DNA of 47,544 nt from CAYRFE01 sp964423645 [NCBI: uncultured bacterium] (GTDB lineage: Bacteria; Macinerneyibacteriota; Macinerneyibacteria; Macinerneyibacteriales), in the NCBI GenBank assembly GCA_964423645.1, contig CAYRFE010000023.1, positions 10,473-58,016 on the forward strand, read 5' to 3'. A program made the position numbers and the translations under genes. Below are positions 41,682-47,544 of this stretch, piece after piece; the stretch's first letter is position 1, and each line of letters starts with the position of its first letter. Under the pieces are notes generated by a model. It was not told the DNA's origin. It worked only from the letters and a program-made list of their open reading frames with translations, and ran no database searches.

Positions 41682-42733
41682 AAGGTCTCCTTTTTTGAAA
41701 GATTTGGAGTATCGGTGCGTGTGACGATCGTGCGAACTGCATACGGCAACGGTAAACCTTCTTGTTTGAATCGAGTTATAAATCGTTTGATACATTCATG
41801 TCGCAACGGAAATTGTTTGTCGAATTGCTCGACGTACACCCATATTGTACCTTCTACACGGGATTCCGTCCATTGCTGAAAACGTATAATAGGAGCATAT
41901 CCATGGACAGTTCCGCCGACATTCTCCATAGCATGAATTGTCTCCTCAATAAGGATTTTTTCCGCGAACTCAAGATCTGCTTCGGGGTTGATCGAAAAGG
42001 GTATTCCCACATAAAGCTTGCGAGAGGGGTATGAGAAATTGGTAAGGATAGTCGCTGCTATTTGTGTGTTCGGCACAATGACAATAGTATCCGACATGGT
42101 TCGTATCACGGTGTTTCGCCATGTAATATCGGTTATGTAACCCTCTTCTCCGGAAGAAAGTTTTACGTAGTCATTTGAGTGAATATTATGAGCAGCCAAA
42201 ATATGAATGCCGGCGAATAAATTTGATAGCGTGTCTTGCAGTGCAAGAGCCACTGCCAAACCGCCTACACCGAGAGCTGTTATGAGTGGAGTGATCGATA
42301 CTCCCAAGTATTGTAAAAGGATCGTACAGCCTCCGATATAGACAAAGATTCGTACAATATTTGATACCAATGATGTTGTAGGTAGATCGCCTGATGCATT
42401 TTTGCCATACGCGCGAATGAAACTTGATGCGATATTTGCAATAAAAAGTGCGATAGATATGATGGTAATGGAAATAATTGTTTTTATAATAATGTGATTC
42501 ACGGATGGCTCAAACATTTCTGCAATAAATTCATATGCAGCAAACACGGTTCCGAGAAAGATCCAGAACGCGATAAAACCCTTCATGGACATCGAAACGA
42601 TGCAGAGGGTGTTTTGATTGGTTTTACATGTTGCTTTTTTGATTCTTCGAATAATCACGTGTTCGACAAGGATACTGATAATAATACCGCCTGCAAGAAT
42701 TGATAACGGTACAATCCACTCATTCATATTCAT
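41678..42733 (-). CDS. mscS: Small-conductance mechanosensitive channel (MscS family)
   Basis: The channel opens under membrane tension to release solutes on osmotic downshock. The 351-residue protein has several N-terminal helices. The pore-lining TM3 reads TALGVGGLAVALALQDTLSNLFAGIHILA, and the cytoplasmic beta domain has DITWRNTVIRTMSDTIVIVPN and FSYPSRKLYVGIPFSI. Several N-terminal helices precede the pore, so it is slightly longer than E. coli MscS (286). Starts at 42733 or two codons later are both possible. It lies in the DUF3147-mntP-mscS operon. Confidence 0.93.
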   Translation of the reverse strand: MNMNEWIVPLSILAGGIIISILVEHVIIRRIKKATCKTNQNTLCIVSMSMKGFIAFWIFLGTVFAAYEFIAEMFEPSVNHIIIKTIISITIISIALFIANIASSFIRAYGKNASGDLPTTSLVSNIVRIFVYIGGCTILLQYLGVSITPLITALGVGGLAVALALQDTLSNLFAGIHILAAHNIHSNDYVKLSSGEEGYITDITWRNTVIRTMSDTIVIVPNTQIAATILTNFSYPSRKLYVGIPFSINPEADLEFAEKILIEETIHAMENVGGTVHGYAPIIRFQQWTESRVEGTIWVYVEQFDKQFPLRHECIKRFITRFKQEGLPLPYAVRTIVTRTDTPNLSKKETL

Positions 42734-42748
42734 GATTTTCCGCCTGTT

Positions 42749-43312
42749 CTATTGAAAAAACAAATGCTCTATAAGTATTTTCACGCCAATTGCTATTAAG
42801 ATACAACCACCAAGAAATTCCATTTTCTTTTCAAATAATGCACCGAAACGACGCCCGAGATATACTCCTAAAAAACACACGACGAAAGTAATGACCCCGA
42901 TGATAAGTGCAGGTTTTAATATGGTTATCTGTAAAAATGCAAAAGTGACGCCTACTGCAAGAGCATCGATGCTTGTTGCGACCGCGAGTGTTAACAAAAC
43001 AAGAAGTCGTAAAGGATTATTTTCTTTTTCGGCCTCATCTATCATATATGACTCGTAAATCATTTTACTGCCAATGAATCCTAAAAGTCCGAATGCGATC
43101 CAGTGATCAACTGTGGTTATATAGGATTTAAGAGTCGTACCGGCAAGCCATCCGACGGCAGGCATGAGGGCTTGAAAAAATGCAAATATAAACGCTATTG
43201 CACAGGCATGTTTAATTTTTAGATTTTTGATGGCAAAACCGCTACTGATCGATACCGCAAAAGCATCCATCGATAAACCAAAGCCGATAATGATGATCTC
43301 AATAAGTCTCAT
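42749..43312 (-). CDS. mntP: MntP family manganese efflux pump
   Basis: MntP exports Mn2+ across the inner membrane. The 187-residue protein has six helices and the duplicated motif SMDAFAVSIS and TSIDALAVGVTF, whose aspartates are essential in the family. GFIGSKMIYES and LGRRFG loops also match. In many bacteria mntP is under a yybP-ykoY manganese riboswitch; here only ten bases separate it from the preceding gene, so no room exists for one. Regulation is therefore probably from the operon promoter at 43694-43722. Confidence 0.94.
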   Translation of the reverse strand: MRLIEIIIIGFGLSMDAFAVSISSGFAIKNLKIKHACAIAFIFAFFQALMPAVGWLAGTTLKSYITTVDHWIAFGLLGFIGSKMIYESYMIDEAEKENNPLRLLVLLTLAVATSIDALAVGVTFAFLQITILKPALIIGVITFVVCFLGVYLGRRFGALFEKKMEFLGGCILIAIGVKILIEHLFFQ

Positions 43313-43322
43313 ACAACCTCGG

Positions 43323-43670
43323 TCACAATAGAATATTGAATTTTTTTATGAGGACCGCGGTAAGTTTGTAGAGAAGAACAGTGACGGAACATGCGATCGC
43401 AAGAGCAGGGAAAAACAGCATTTTTTTTAACAAAAGCGGAAGAATGATAAATAATGCGAGCGAAGGAATGACCATCCAAAACACTGTGTATGACAATTCA
43501 ATAACCTTTTGAGTGTTTTTTGTGTCAAGATATAACCAAATGATCGCTAAGAGCGAAGTGAGCGGAAGCGAAATAAGAACCCCGCCGATCGAGGGGTATT
43601 TTTTTGATATTTCTGAAGCGACGACAATGATACTTGCGGAGATAATAAGTTTTATTATATATAAAAGCAT
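43323..43670 (-). CDS. DUF3147-like membrane protein
   Basis: The 115-residue protein has four hydrophobic helices. It matches the DUF3147 pattern ISKKYPSIGGVLISLPLTSLLAIIWLYLDT followed by VFWMVIPSLALFIILPLLL. Function is not known. GAAGGGA precedes the ATG. As first gene of the operon, it shares expression with mntP, mscS and the last gene. Confidence 0.85.
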   Translation of the reverse strand: MLLYIIKLIISASIIVVASEISKKYPSIGGVLISLPLTSLLAIIWLYLDTKNTQKVIELSYTVFWMVIPSLALFIILPLLLKKMLFFPALAIACSVTVLLYKLTAVLIKKFNILL

Positions 43671-43693
43671 ACCTGTCCCTTCTTTCTGTGGTG

Positions 43694-43722
43694 AGTATAT
43701 CGCGGTTCAACTTTTCATGCAA
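43694..43722 (-). promoter_or_regulatory. Sigma70-type promoter of the membrane operon
   Basis: On the minus strand, TTGCAT (43722-43717), a 17-base spacer and TATACT (43699-43694) lie 24 bases before the DUF3147 start. Confidence 0.6.
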
Positions 43723-43800
43723 GCATACTTTTTTAATCTGCAACAAAGTTTGTCGTTTTACGTAATATAAATAATAAAAAGGATATATAAGGAGGAGACC

Positions 43801-44574
43801 ATGAACGCATTTAAGCAGAAAATATCGGAAGAAATTAAACAAGTATTACTCCAATCAGATACCGTGTTTGCCGCCTGGGAAGGCGGTTCTGCCGCGACAG
43901 GATTTGAAGACAGCTATTCTGATCTTGATCTTGCGGTATTGTCTGGTACCGATCATGTCGAGGATGTGTTTGTGCTGATATCTCATTTTCTGGAAAAACA
44001 ATACGGAATTCTTCATTCGATCCGTATGCCTGAGCCTGCATGGCATGGGATGTCGCAGTGTTTTTATTTTATCAACGGGGCTCCTGATTTTTTTTATATT
44101 GATCTTGCGGTGATGAAAGAAGATGTTAAAGATCCATTGCTAGAAAAGGAACGACATGGACATGCCAAAGTGTGGTTTGATAAAAAGAATTTTGTTGTAC
44201 CGGTGACGATAGATATGACGAAATACCAACAAAAGATGCGCGATCTCTATAAACACACCGTTGCTTTTTTCCCATTACTGTTTGTTGAGTTTAAAAAAAA
44301 TGCAACAAGAGGAAGTATCGTTGAAACTTGGAAATTATACAATAATATACTCGGTCAGTTTATCGCAGTCATGAATCTCAAATATCGTCCTGCGAAATTT
44401 GATTTTCAGTCCCGATATATCGAACGTGACTACCCCGCTGATGAAGCGATGCTTATTCAATCGCTCTGCATGCCAAAAACGATGACTGAAATGAAAAGTA
44501 ATGGTGATTACATTGAGAAGCGCTTCAAAGACATATGCAAAGAATTAGCGAATACATATGGTGACGTATCTTGA
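43801..44574 (+). CDS. Nucleotidyltransferase-fold protein
   Basis: The 257-residue protein has the minimal nucleotidyltransferase motif GGSAATGFEDSYSDLDLAVL (residues about 28-47), with two metal-binding aspartates in SDLDL. A strand carrying a possible third acid lies in FFYIDLAVM. A helical C-terminal half follows, as in aminoglycoside adenylyltransferase-like or MNT-type proteins. Substrate is unknown. I see no HEPN partner next to it, so a toxin-antitoxin role is not supported. AAGGAGGAG precedes the ATG. The gene stands alone between divergent and convergent neighbours. Confidence 0.85.
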   Translation: MNAFKQKISEEIKQVLLQSDTVFAAWEGGSAATGFEDSYSDLDLAVLSGTDHVEDVFVLISHFLEKQYGILHSIRMPEPAWHGMSQCFYFINGAPDFFYIDLAVMKEDVKDPLLEKERHGHAKVWFDKKNFVVPVTIDMTKYQQKMRDLYKHTVAFFPLLFVEFKKNATRGSIVETWKLYNNILGQFIAVMNLKYRPAKFDFQSRYIERDYPADEAMLIQSLCMPKTMTEMKSNGDYIEKRFKDICKELANTYGDVS

Positions 44575-44621
44575 GTGAACGTTGTGCATAACACAGATTG
44601 AATGCAATTTTTTTTATCAAG

Positions 44622-44662
44622 TAACTGCATTCCGATAACTGCATTCCGAAACGATCGTTTTT
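44622..44662. repeat. Short tandem repeat with adjoining palindrome
   Basis: TAACTGCATTCCGA is present twice in tandem (about 44623-44650). It is followed at once by AAACGATCGTTT, a perfect 12-base palindrome leading into a T run. The palindrome could contribute to termination of the gene at 43801, although it lacks a loop. Confidence 0.5.
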
Positions 44663-44687
44663 TTAAGTGATTGGTAAATGAGCTATA

Positions 44688-45251
44688 TTATTGTGTGACG
44701 CCCTCACCGGGATTGTGAATTTTATTTCTCATTTCTTCAACTTCTTCTAGCAATTTCTTAACTCTCTGATTTGCATCCATAGCTTCATTTTGTAATCCGT
44801 CTATCATTTCATTGCTGATTTCTAAGATTGCTTTCAACTCTTCTTCTGATGAATGCAACATATTGATATAGTTAATGACAGTTTTAATTTTTATTATCAT
44901 TTGAACCACATTGAATGGTTTTGTGAGAAAATCATCCGCACCTGCGGCAACGATCTCATCCCAAAGATATTGATCGGAGTAGCCTGTCATGATAACAACA
45001 AAGATATCCTTGTTATACTCTTTTATCCATCGAGTGAGTTCCAAACCGTCCATACGAGGCATTTTTATATCGGTGATTACGACCGGATAATGATTTTTGA
45101 GAATTTTTTCTACCGCTTCTCTGCCGTCCTGAGCTTCATCGGCATTTATTTTTTTATTCATACATACCATTTTTATCATTTCACGAATCTCTGCGGTGTC
45201 ATCAACTATCAGGATAGTTGTTTCATTATTATTTATGCGTTGTTCTTCCAT
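44688..45251 (-). CDS. Single-receiver response regulator with C-terminal coiled coil
   Basis: The 187-residue protein has a complete receiver domain: acidic pair D17 and D18, phospho-acceptor D61 in ITDIKMPRMDG, T89 in IMTGYS and K111 in TKPF. No DNA-binding or enzymatic output is attached. The C-terminal 55 residues form a charged helix (EELKAILEISNEM...KKLLEEVEEMRNKI), probably a coiled coil. It may act as a phosphorylation-dependent adaptor. There is no kinase beside it. The ATG has no ribosome binding site but lies 7 bases after a strong -10, so its mRNA may be nearly leaderless. Confidence 0.9.
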   Translation of the reverse strand: MEEQRINNNETTILIVDDTAEIREMIKMVCMNKKINADEAQDGREAVEKILKNHYPVVITDIKMPRMDGLELTRWIKEYNKDIFVVIMTGYSDQYLWDEIVAAGADDFLTKPFNVVQMIIKIKTVINYINMLHSSEEELKAILEISNEMIDGLQNEAMDANQRVKKLLEEVEEMRNKIHNPGEGVTQ

Positions 45252-45258
45252 ATGATTG

Positions 45259-45287
45259 AGTATACGGCATCAATATGGGTTGTTCAA
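45259..45287 (-). promoter_or_regulatory. Promoter abutting the receiver-protein start codon
   Basis: On the minus strand, TTGAAC (45287-45282), a 17-base spacer and TATACT (45264-45259) are followed by CAATCAT and ATG. This predicts a leader of zero to two bases. Confidence 0.65.
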
Positions 45288-45320
45288 GTGAAAAGCACTG
45301 ACAAACGCTGAAGACACCGT

Positions 45321-45758
45321 TTAATTGTTGATAATAGGTTTTTCCCATGAGGCGATCCCGCCCTGAATGCAATAAAACATCGGATGCGTGACGGGTGTGG
45401 TTAATTGTTGATAGTGAATAAATCGTTCATACGATCGAATAGATAACTTATGCAACAGGTGTTGCCATTCATAGGCGATTTGACCGTGCGTTACAGGAAG
45501 TGAGATTTGTTCACATACAATAATTTTCTTCATATCAAATGAATACTTACGAGACTCGGCCTCTTGTGCAATCGCAAACAGATACCTGCCTATTGCACCA
45601 AGCGGATCGGACGTGGCGCGGAAGCGTTCAAGCTGCGGATGATTTTTGTAGCCTTTCGTCTCACCGCGCAGAACTGCTTGTGCAAGCAAACCTTCCCGCC
45701 ACACAGCGGTCAATCCTTGCCGATCAAGATATTTCGGATGCAAACTCCAAAGGCGCAT
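45321..45758 (-). CDS. Pyr_excise-family protein (pyrimidine dimer DNA glycosylase-like)
   Basis: The 145-residue protein resembles the bacterial proteins grouped with T4 endonuclease V. Marks are MRLWSLHPKYLDRQGLTAVWREGLLAQAVL, KGYKNHPQLERFRA, GRYLFAIAQEAESRKYSFD, and TYPE-like sequence HGQIAYEWQHLLHKLSIRS. T4 endonuclease V uses Thr2; here residue 2 is Arg, so the catalytic residue is missing or different and repair activity is unproven. The ATG has no clear ribosome binding site and lies immediately downstream of a broken FGE-type fragment on the same strand. Confidence 0.8.
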   Translation of the reverse strand: MRLWSLHPKYLDRQGLTAVWREGLLAQAVLRGETKGYKNHPQLERFRATSDPLGAIGRYLFAIAQEAESRKYSFDMKKIIVCEQISLPVTHGQIAYEWQHLLHKLSIRSYERFIHYQQLTTPVTHPMFYCIQGGIASWEKPIINN

Positions 45759-45759
45759 G

Positions 45760-45948
45760 TTACATTACACTTCTTACCACGCGGAAGCCGATTTCAGCTT
45801 TGGTGATATCAGAATATTTTTTCCACATGTTATAGCGGAATATTTTTTCGTTGTCATAAAACTTCCTTCCCGGGAAACCAATCTTGTCGGATCACGGACA
45901 ATACTTTTTATTGCTGGAATCGGCATGCTCATCTCAATAATACTCGCA
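45760..45948 (-). pseudogene. Frameshifted C-terminal fragment of an FGE-sulfatase domain protein
   Basis: On the minus strand, one frame reads SIVRDPTRLVSREGSF. After a one-base shift the other reads YDNEKIFRYNMWKKYSDITK and AEIGFRVVRSVM with a stop at 45760. Together they give the C-terminal R-x-x-R-G-G-S-F and IGFRVVRS motifs of the formylglycine-generating enzyme/SUMF1 domain family. Only about 60 residues remain. The two halves lie in different frames and no N-terminal part is present nearby, so this is a degraded gene rather than a working one. Confidence 0.65.
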
Positions 45949-46004
45949 TAGATTGCTGATTATGTCAAAGAATATATTGTCAGTATTCTTTTTTTCTTTC
46001 AGTA

Positions 46005-46182
46005 TTTAATCTCAACCGGTCAAATTCTTCGAAGCTTTCTTAGGCATTACTGAGGTAGTTTGTGATACGAGAAGCTGTGCGAGGATTGTAGCGACAGGGA
46101 TTGCCTTTGCCTGAAATCACCGAATCGCAAATCGATTATTATTTTTTGAGGTATTCCGCCGTTTGCTGCGGTGATGTTCAGT
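46005..46182 (+). repeat. Degenerate repeat copy R8 (type B)
   Basis: The left end TTTAATCTCAACCGGTCAAA with TTCGAAGCTTTCTTAGG (46005) is a decayed B end. The right end GAGGTATTCCGCCGTTTGCT-GCGGTGATGTTCAG (46147-46181) is a decayed B right end. The interior lacks the G-rich hairpin. It fills much of the gap between the broken FGE fragment and the SGNH gene; nothing else is recognised there. Confidence 0.55.
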
Positions 46183-46240
46183 TGCTACAAACTGTTGCCA
46201 TTGGTGTATGTTCATATTATCTGCTTAAACCACGTCACAA

Positions 46241-47269
46241 TCAATCAAGATTCCATAGGGATCGGTTTGCGAGCACTGTTTCTGAGGCAAGCTCCCGAAA
46301 GTATTGAGCGTCATTTTCTGAAAGATCACCATTGTAAGGCGTATTTGTCACAGATTCTTTAAATAGTGATGCATAGAGCACGCAAGCGTAAAGATACGAG
46401 CCTGTTGCTGTCGGATGCCACCCGTCAGTCATGTACAGGGCATTTCTTCGGGAAGTATCTGTCGTTTCATGCCAAGCCATTCCTATAGGGACTATACCGA
46501 AGTCATACTGTTGTGACACAAACTTCACTCCGTCGAGTATGTGCTGGTACAATTCCTCATAGGTATAATTAAAATATCCTTCAGGCATTGTCCAACACAT
46601 AAAATAGAGTATTTTTGTCTTTTTACTGTTCGCGGTAATTTTATTTTTTACATATGTTAACGCTTCAAGTTCTTTTGCACGGTATTCTTCGCATGCAACC
46701 AAATCATCAGATTGCAGAAAGACATAATCCCATTGTTTCTCGACCAGAATATTGGCAAATGTTTCATTTGTGTAATATGCTCTAAAAGACGGCCCATAGA
46801 CCAGATAGTTCGTGACTTCGATGTTTTTCCCGTTGAGTGACGCAAGTGTTTCAAACGTATGAGGCATATCGTTTGCCCCGGTTAAGCTGTTACCGACAAA
46901 TAGAATGTGTAAGGGAGAATGTGGAGGTGTAAGACTTTTTACTGTTATTGACTGTGTCAGTGTTGATTTCTGTGCATCTTCAATATAAACGATGTATGTG
47001 CCTACGCTACAATTTTCTATATTTTTTGCTATCTCACCGGTTGACCATAAATAAGAATACGGAGGAACACCTCCTGAAACCGAAATAGTTATTGCGCCGT
47101 CCTTCGAATCATCCGTGGTGGTATCGGTCACCATAAAAGATATTTTCAAAGGATCCTGGTTTTCGATCGGAGAGGTTATGTTGTTGTTTTTTGTGCATTG
47201 CACAGAAACAATAAGAGTAATGAATACCGAGATATGAACGAGAAAGTTTTTTGCTATGTGATGCGACAT
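46241..47269 (-). CDS. SGNH-hydrolase lipoprotein with SprB-type repeat
   Basis: The 342-residue protein has a lipobox (VSVQC, Cys25). One SprB-type beta domain (about 48-110: DGAITISVSGGVPPYSYLWSTG and NIENCSVGTYIVYIEDA) is followed by an SGNH/GDSL hydrolase domain with Ser128 in FVGNSL and the D282-x2-H285 block TDGWHPT. The likely reaction is esterase or acyl-hydrolase action on a surface polymer; the substrate is unknown. GGAGG precedes the ATG at 47269. A longer frame to 47305 adds a basic extension without signals. SprB repeats are typical of FCB-group surface proteins. Confidence 0.85.
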   Translation of the reverse strand: MSHHIAKNFLVHISVFITLIVSVQCTKNNNITSPIENQDPLKISFMVTDTTTDDSKDGAITISVSGGVPPYSYLWSTGEIAKNIENCSVGTYIVYIEDAQKSTLTQSITVKSLTPPHSPLHILFVGNSLTGANDMPHTFETLASLNGKNIEVTNYLVYGPSFRAYYTNETFANILVEKQWDYVFLQSDDLVACEEYRAKELEALTYVKNKITANSKKTKILYFMCWTMPEGYFNYTYEELYQHILDGVKFVSQQYDFGIVPIGMAWHETTDTSRRNALYMTDGWHPTATGSYLYACVLYASLFKESVTNTPYNGDLSENDAQYFRELASETVLANRSLWNLD

Positions 47270-47442
47270 AATAATTCCTCCTTTTTTTCCGGTTTGACTA
47301 TACACGATCTTTTCACTCAGGCGGTAGTATTATGACAAAGAGTGATTATTGCGGACAATCGAATTTCATCAGTAATCACCACGTTCGATCTATGACGAGT
47401 AAGCTGCGAACACAGTAAGATTTCGTAAATTTTTCACTCTAA
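47270..47442. other. Upstream region of the SGNH gene
   Basis: A TATAGT box lies on the minus strand at about 47298-47303, but I find no convincing -35 at the right distance. The rest shows no gene or RNA. Confidence 0.3.
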
Positions 47443-47520
47443 GGACTTTGCAAAACTTTCATTTTTGAATTTGTGCCCCCCCTTCCGCCCCCCCCCCCAT
47501 TTTTCAAATGTATGTTTCGT
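47443..47520 (-). repeat. Truncated repeat copy R9 with poly-C tract
   Basis: GGACTTTGCAAAACTTTC (47443) and TTTTTGAATTTGTGCCC match the A-type end in minus orientation. The sequence then runs into a C-rich tract (about 47476-47499) instead of the usual hairpin. The tract looks like slippage or an assembly fault near the contig end. Confidence 0.6.
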
Positions 47521-47544
47521 TTGATCTTCATGTTTATTATTAAT

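Noticed and set aside
43313-43322. Manganese riboswitch before mntP
   Set aside because: The gap to the preceding gene is ten bases.
43801-44574. MNT-HEPN toxin-antitoxin pair
   Set aside because: The nucleotidyltransferase is longer than MNT antitoxins and no HEPN gene is adjacent.
1-47544. CRISPR array
   Set aside because: The repeats are about 200 bp, lie kilobases apart and vary in the middle; there are no regular 25-40-bp units with spacers and no cas gene.

Overview
The window looks like chromosomal DNA of a diderm bacterium with low-to-moderate GC. Evidence for an outer membrane is a PorV/UPF0164-like protein, a small outer-membrane beta-barrel, several lipoproteins with clear lipoboxes, and an LppC-like periplasmic protein. 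The genes use standard code and strong AAGGAGG-type ribosome binding sites. Many promoters match the housekeeping TTGACA-16/18-TATACT consensus. Gene orders such as def-fmt-DUF116, yggS-yggT-divIVA, ileS-traR-lspA and dnaG-rpoD resemble those of Deltaproteobacteria, spirochaetes and FCB-type lineages. The mix of FlgD-type Ig and PorV-like proteins fits the FCB or spirochaete side best. I cannot place it to genus, and I saw no rRNA or tRNA gene.

Layout: 1-2131 holds a membrane protein, an SH3-like exported protein and a DUF4282 protein. 2383-5635 is dnaG-rpoD. 6038-9850 has a small membrane protein, two tandem GNAT acetyltransferases, a 73-residue protein, a flotillin-like SPFH protein and a third GNAT. 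9896-11434 (minus) is a flavodoxin and an outer-membrane barrel. 11565-14704 is ilvC-def-fmt-DUF116. 15165-19286 (minus) is a cytoplasmic histidine kinase, an NtrC-type regulator, a Cys-rich putative zinc protein, an IS3 OrfA-like HTH protein and an EF-hand protein. 19444-22474 is yggS-yggT-divIVA-punA. 22511-33080 is one long co-directional run: FlgD-Ig protein, PorV-like, ileS, traR/dksA, lspA, pyrB, pyrI, marR, kamA-like, 5-formyl-THF cyclo-ligase, a beta-propeller lipoprotein and a thioredoxin-DsbD/CcdA fusion. 33418-39152 is a TPR protein, a gamma-carbonic anhydrase-like protein, an LppC-like lipoprotein, a VanZ-HemZ fusion and rluD. 40064-43670 (minus) is a SIMPL protein and a four-gene membrane operon (DUF3147, mntP, mscS, small membrane protein). 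43801-47269 has a nucleotidyltransferase, a single-receiver regulator, a Pyr_excise-family protein, a broken FGE-sulfatase fragment and an SGNH-hydrolase lipoprotein.

Most operons are housekeeping: replication/transcription initiation, N-formylmethionine cycling, division-site proteins, Ile-tRNA charging plus lipoprotein maturation, and allosteric aspartate transcarbamoylase.

The least explained content is non-coding. A family of about 200-bp intergenic repeats with terminal inverted repeats and exchangeable internal palindromes occurs about ten times. The copies sit at four of six convergent gene junctions and at none of five divergent ones. One copy supplies the stop codon of the thioredoxin-DsbD gene, and a cluster at 39.4-40.0 kb looks nested. 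A second notable pattern is that three genes without a ribosome binding site have a near-consensus sigma70 promoter whose -10 box lies only 5-7 bases before the ATG. This predicts leaderless mRNAs, and two of the three genes encode signalling proteins.
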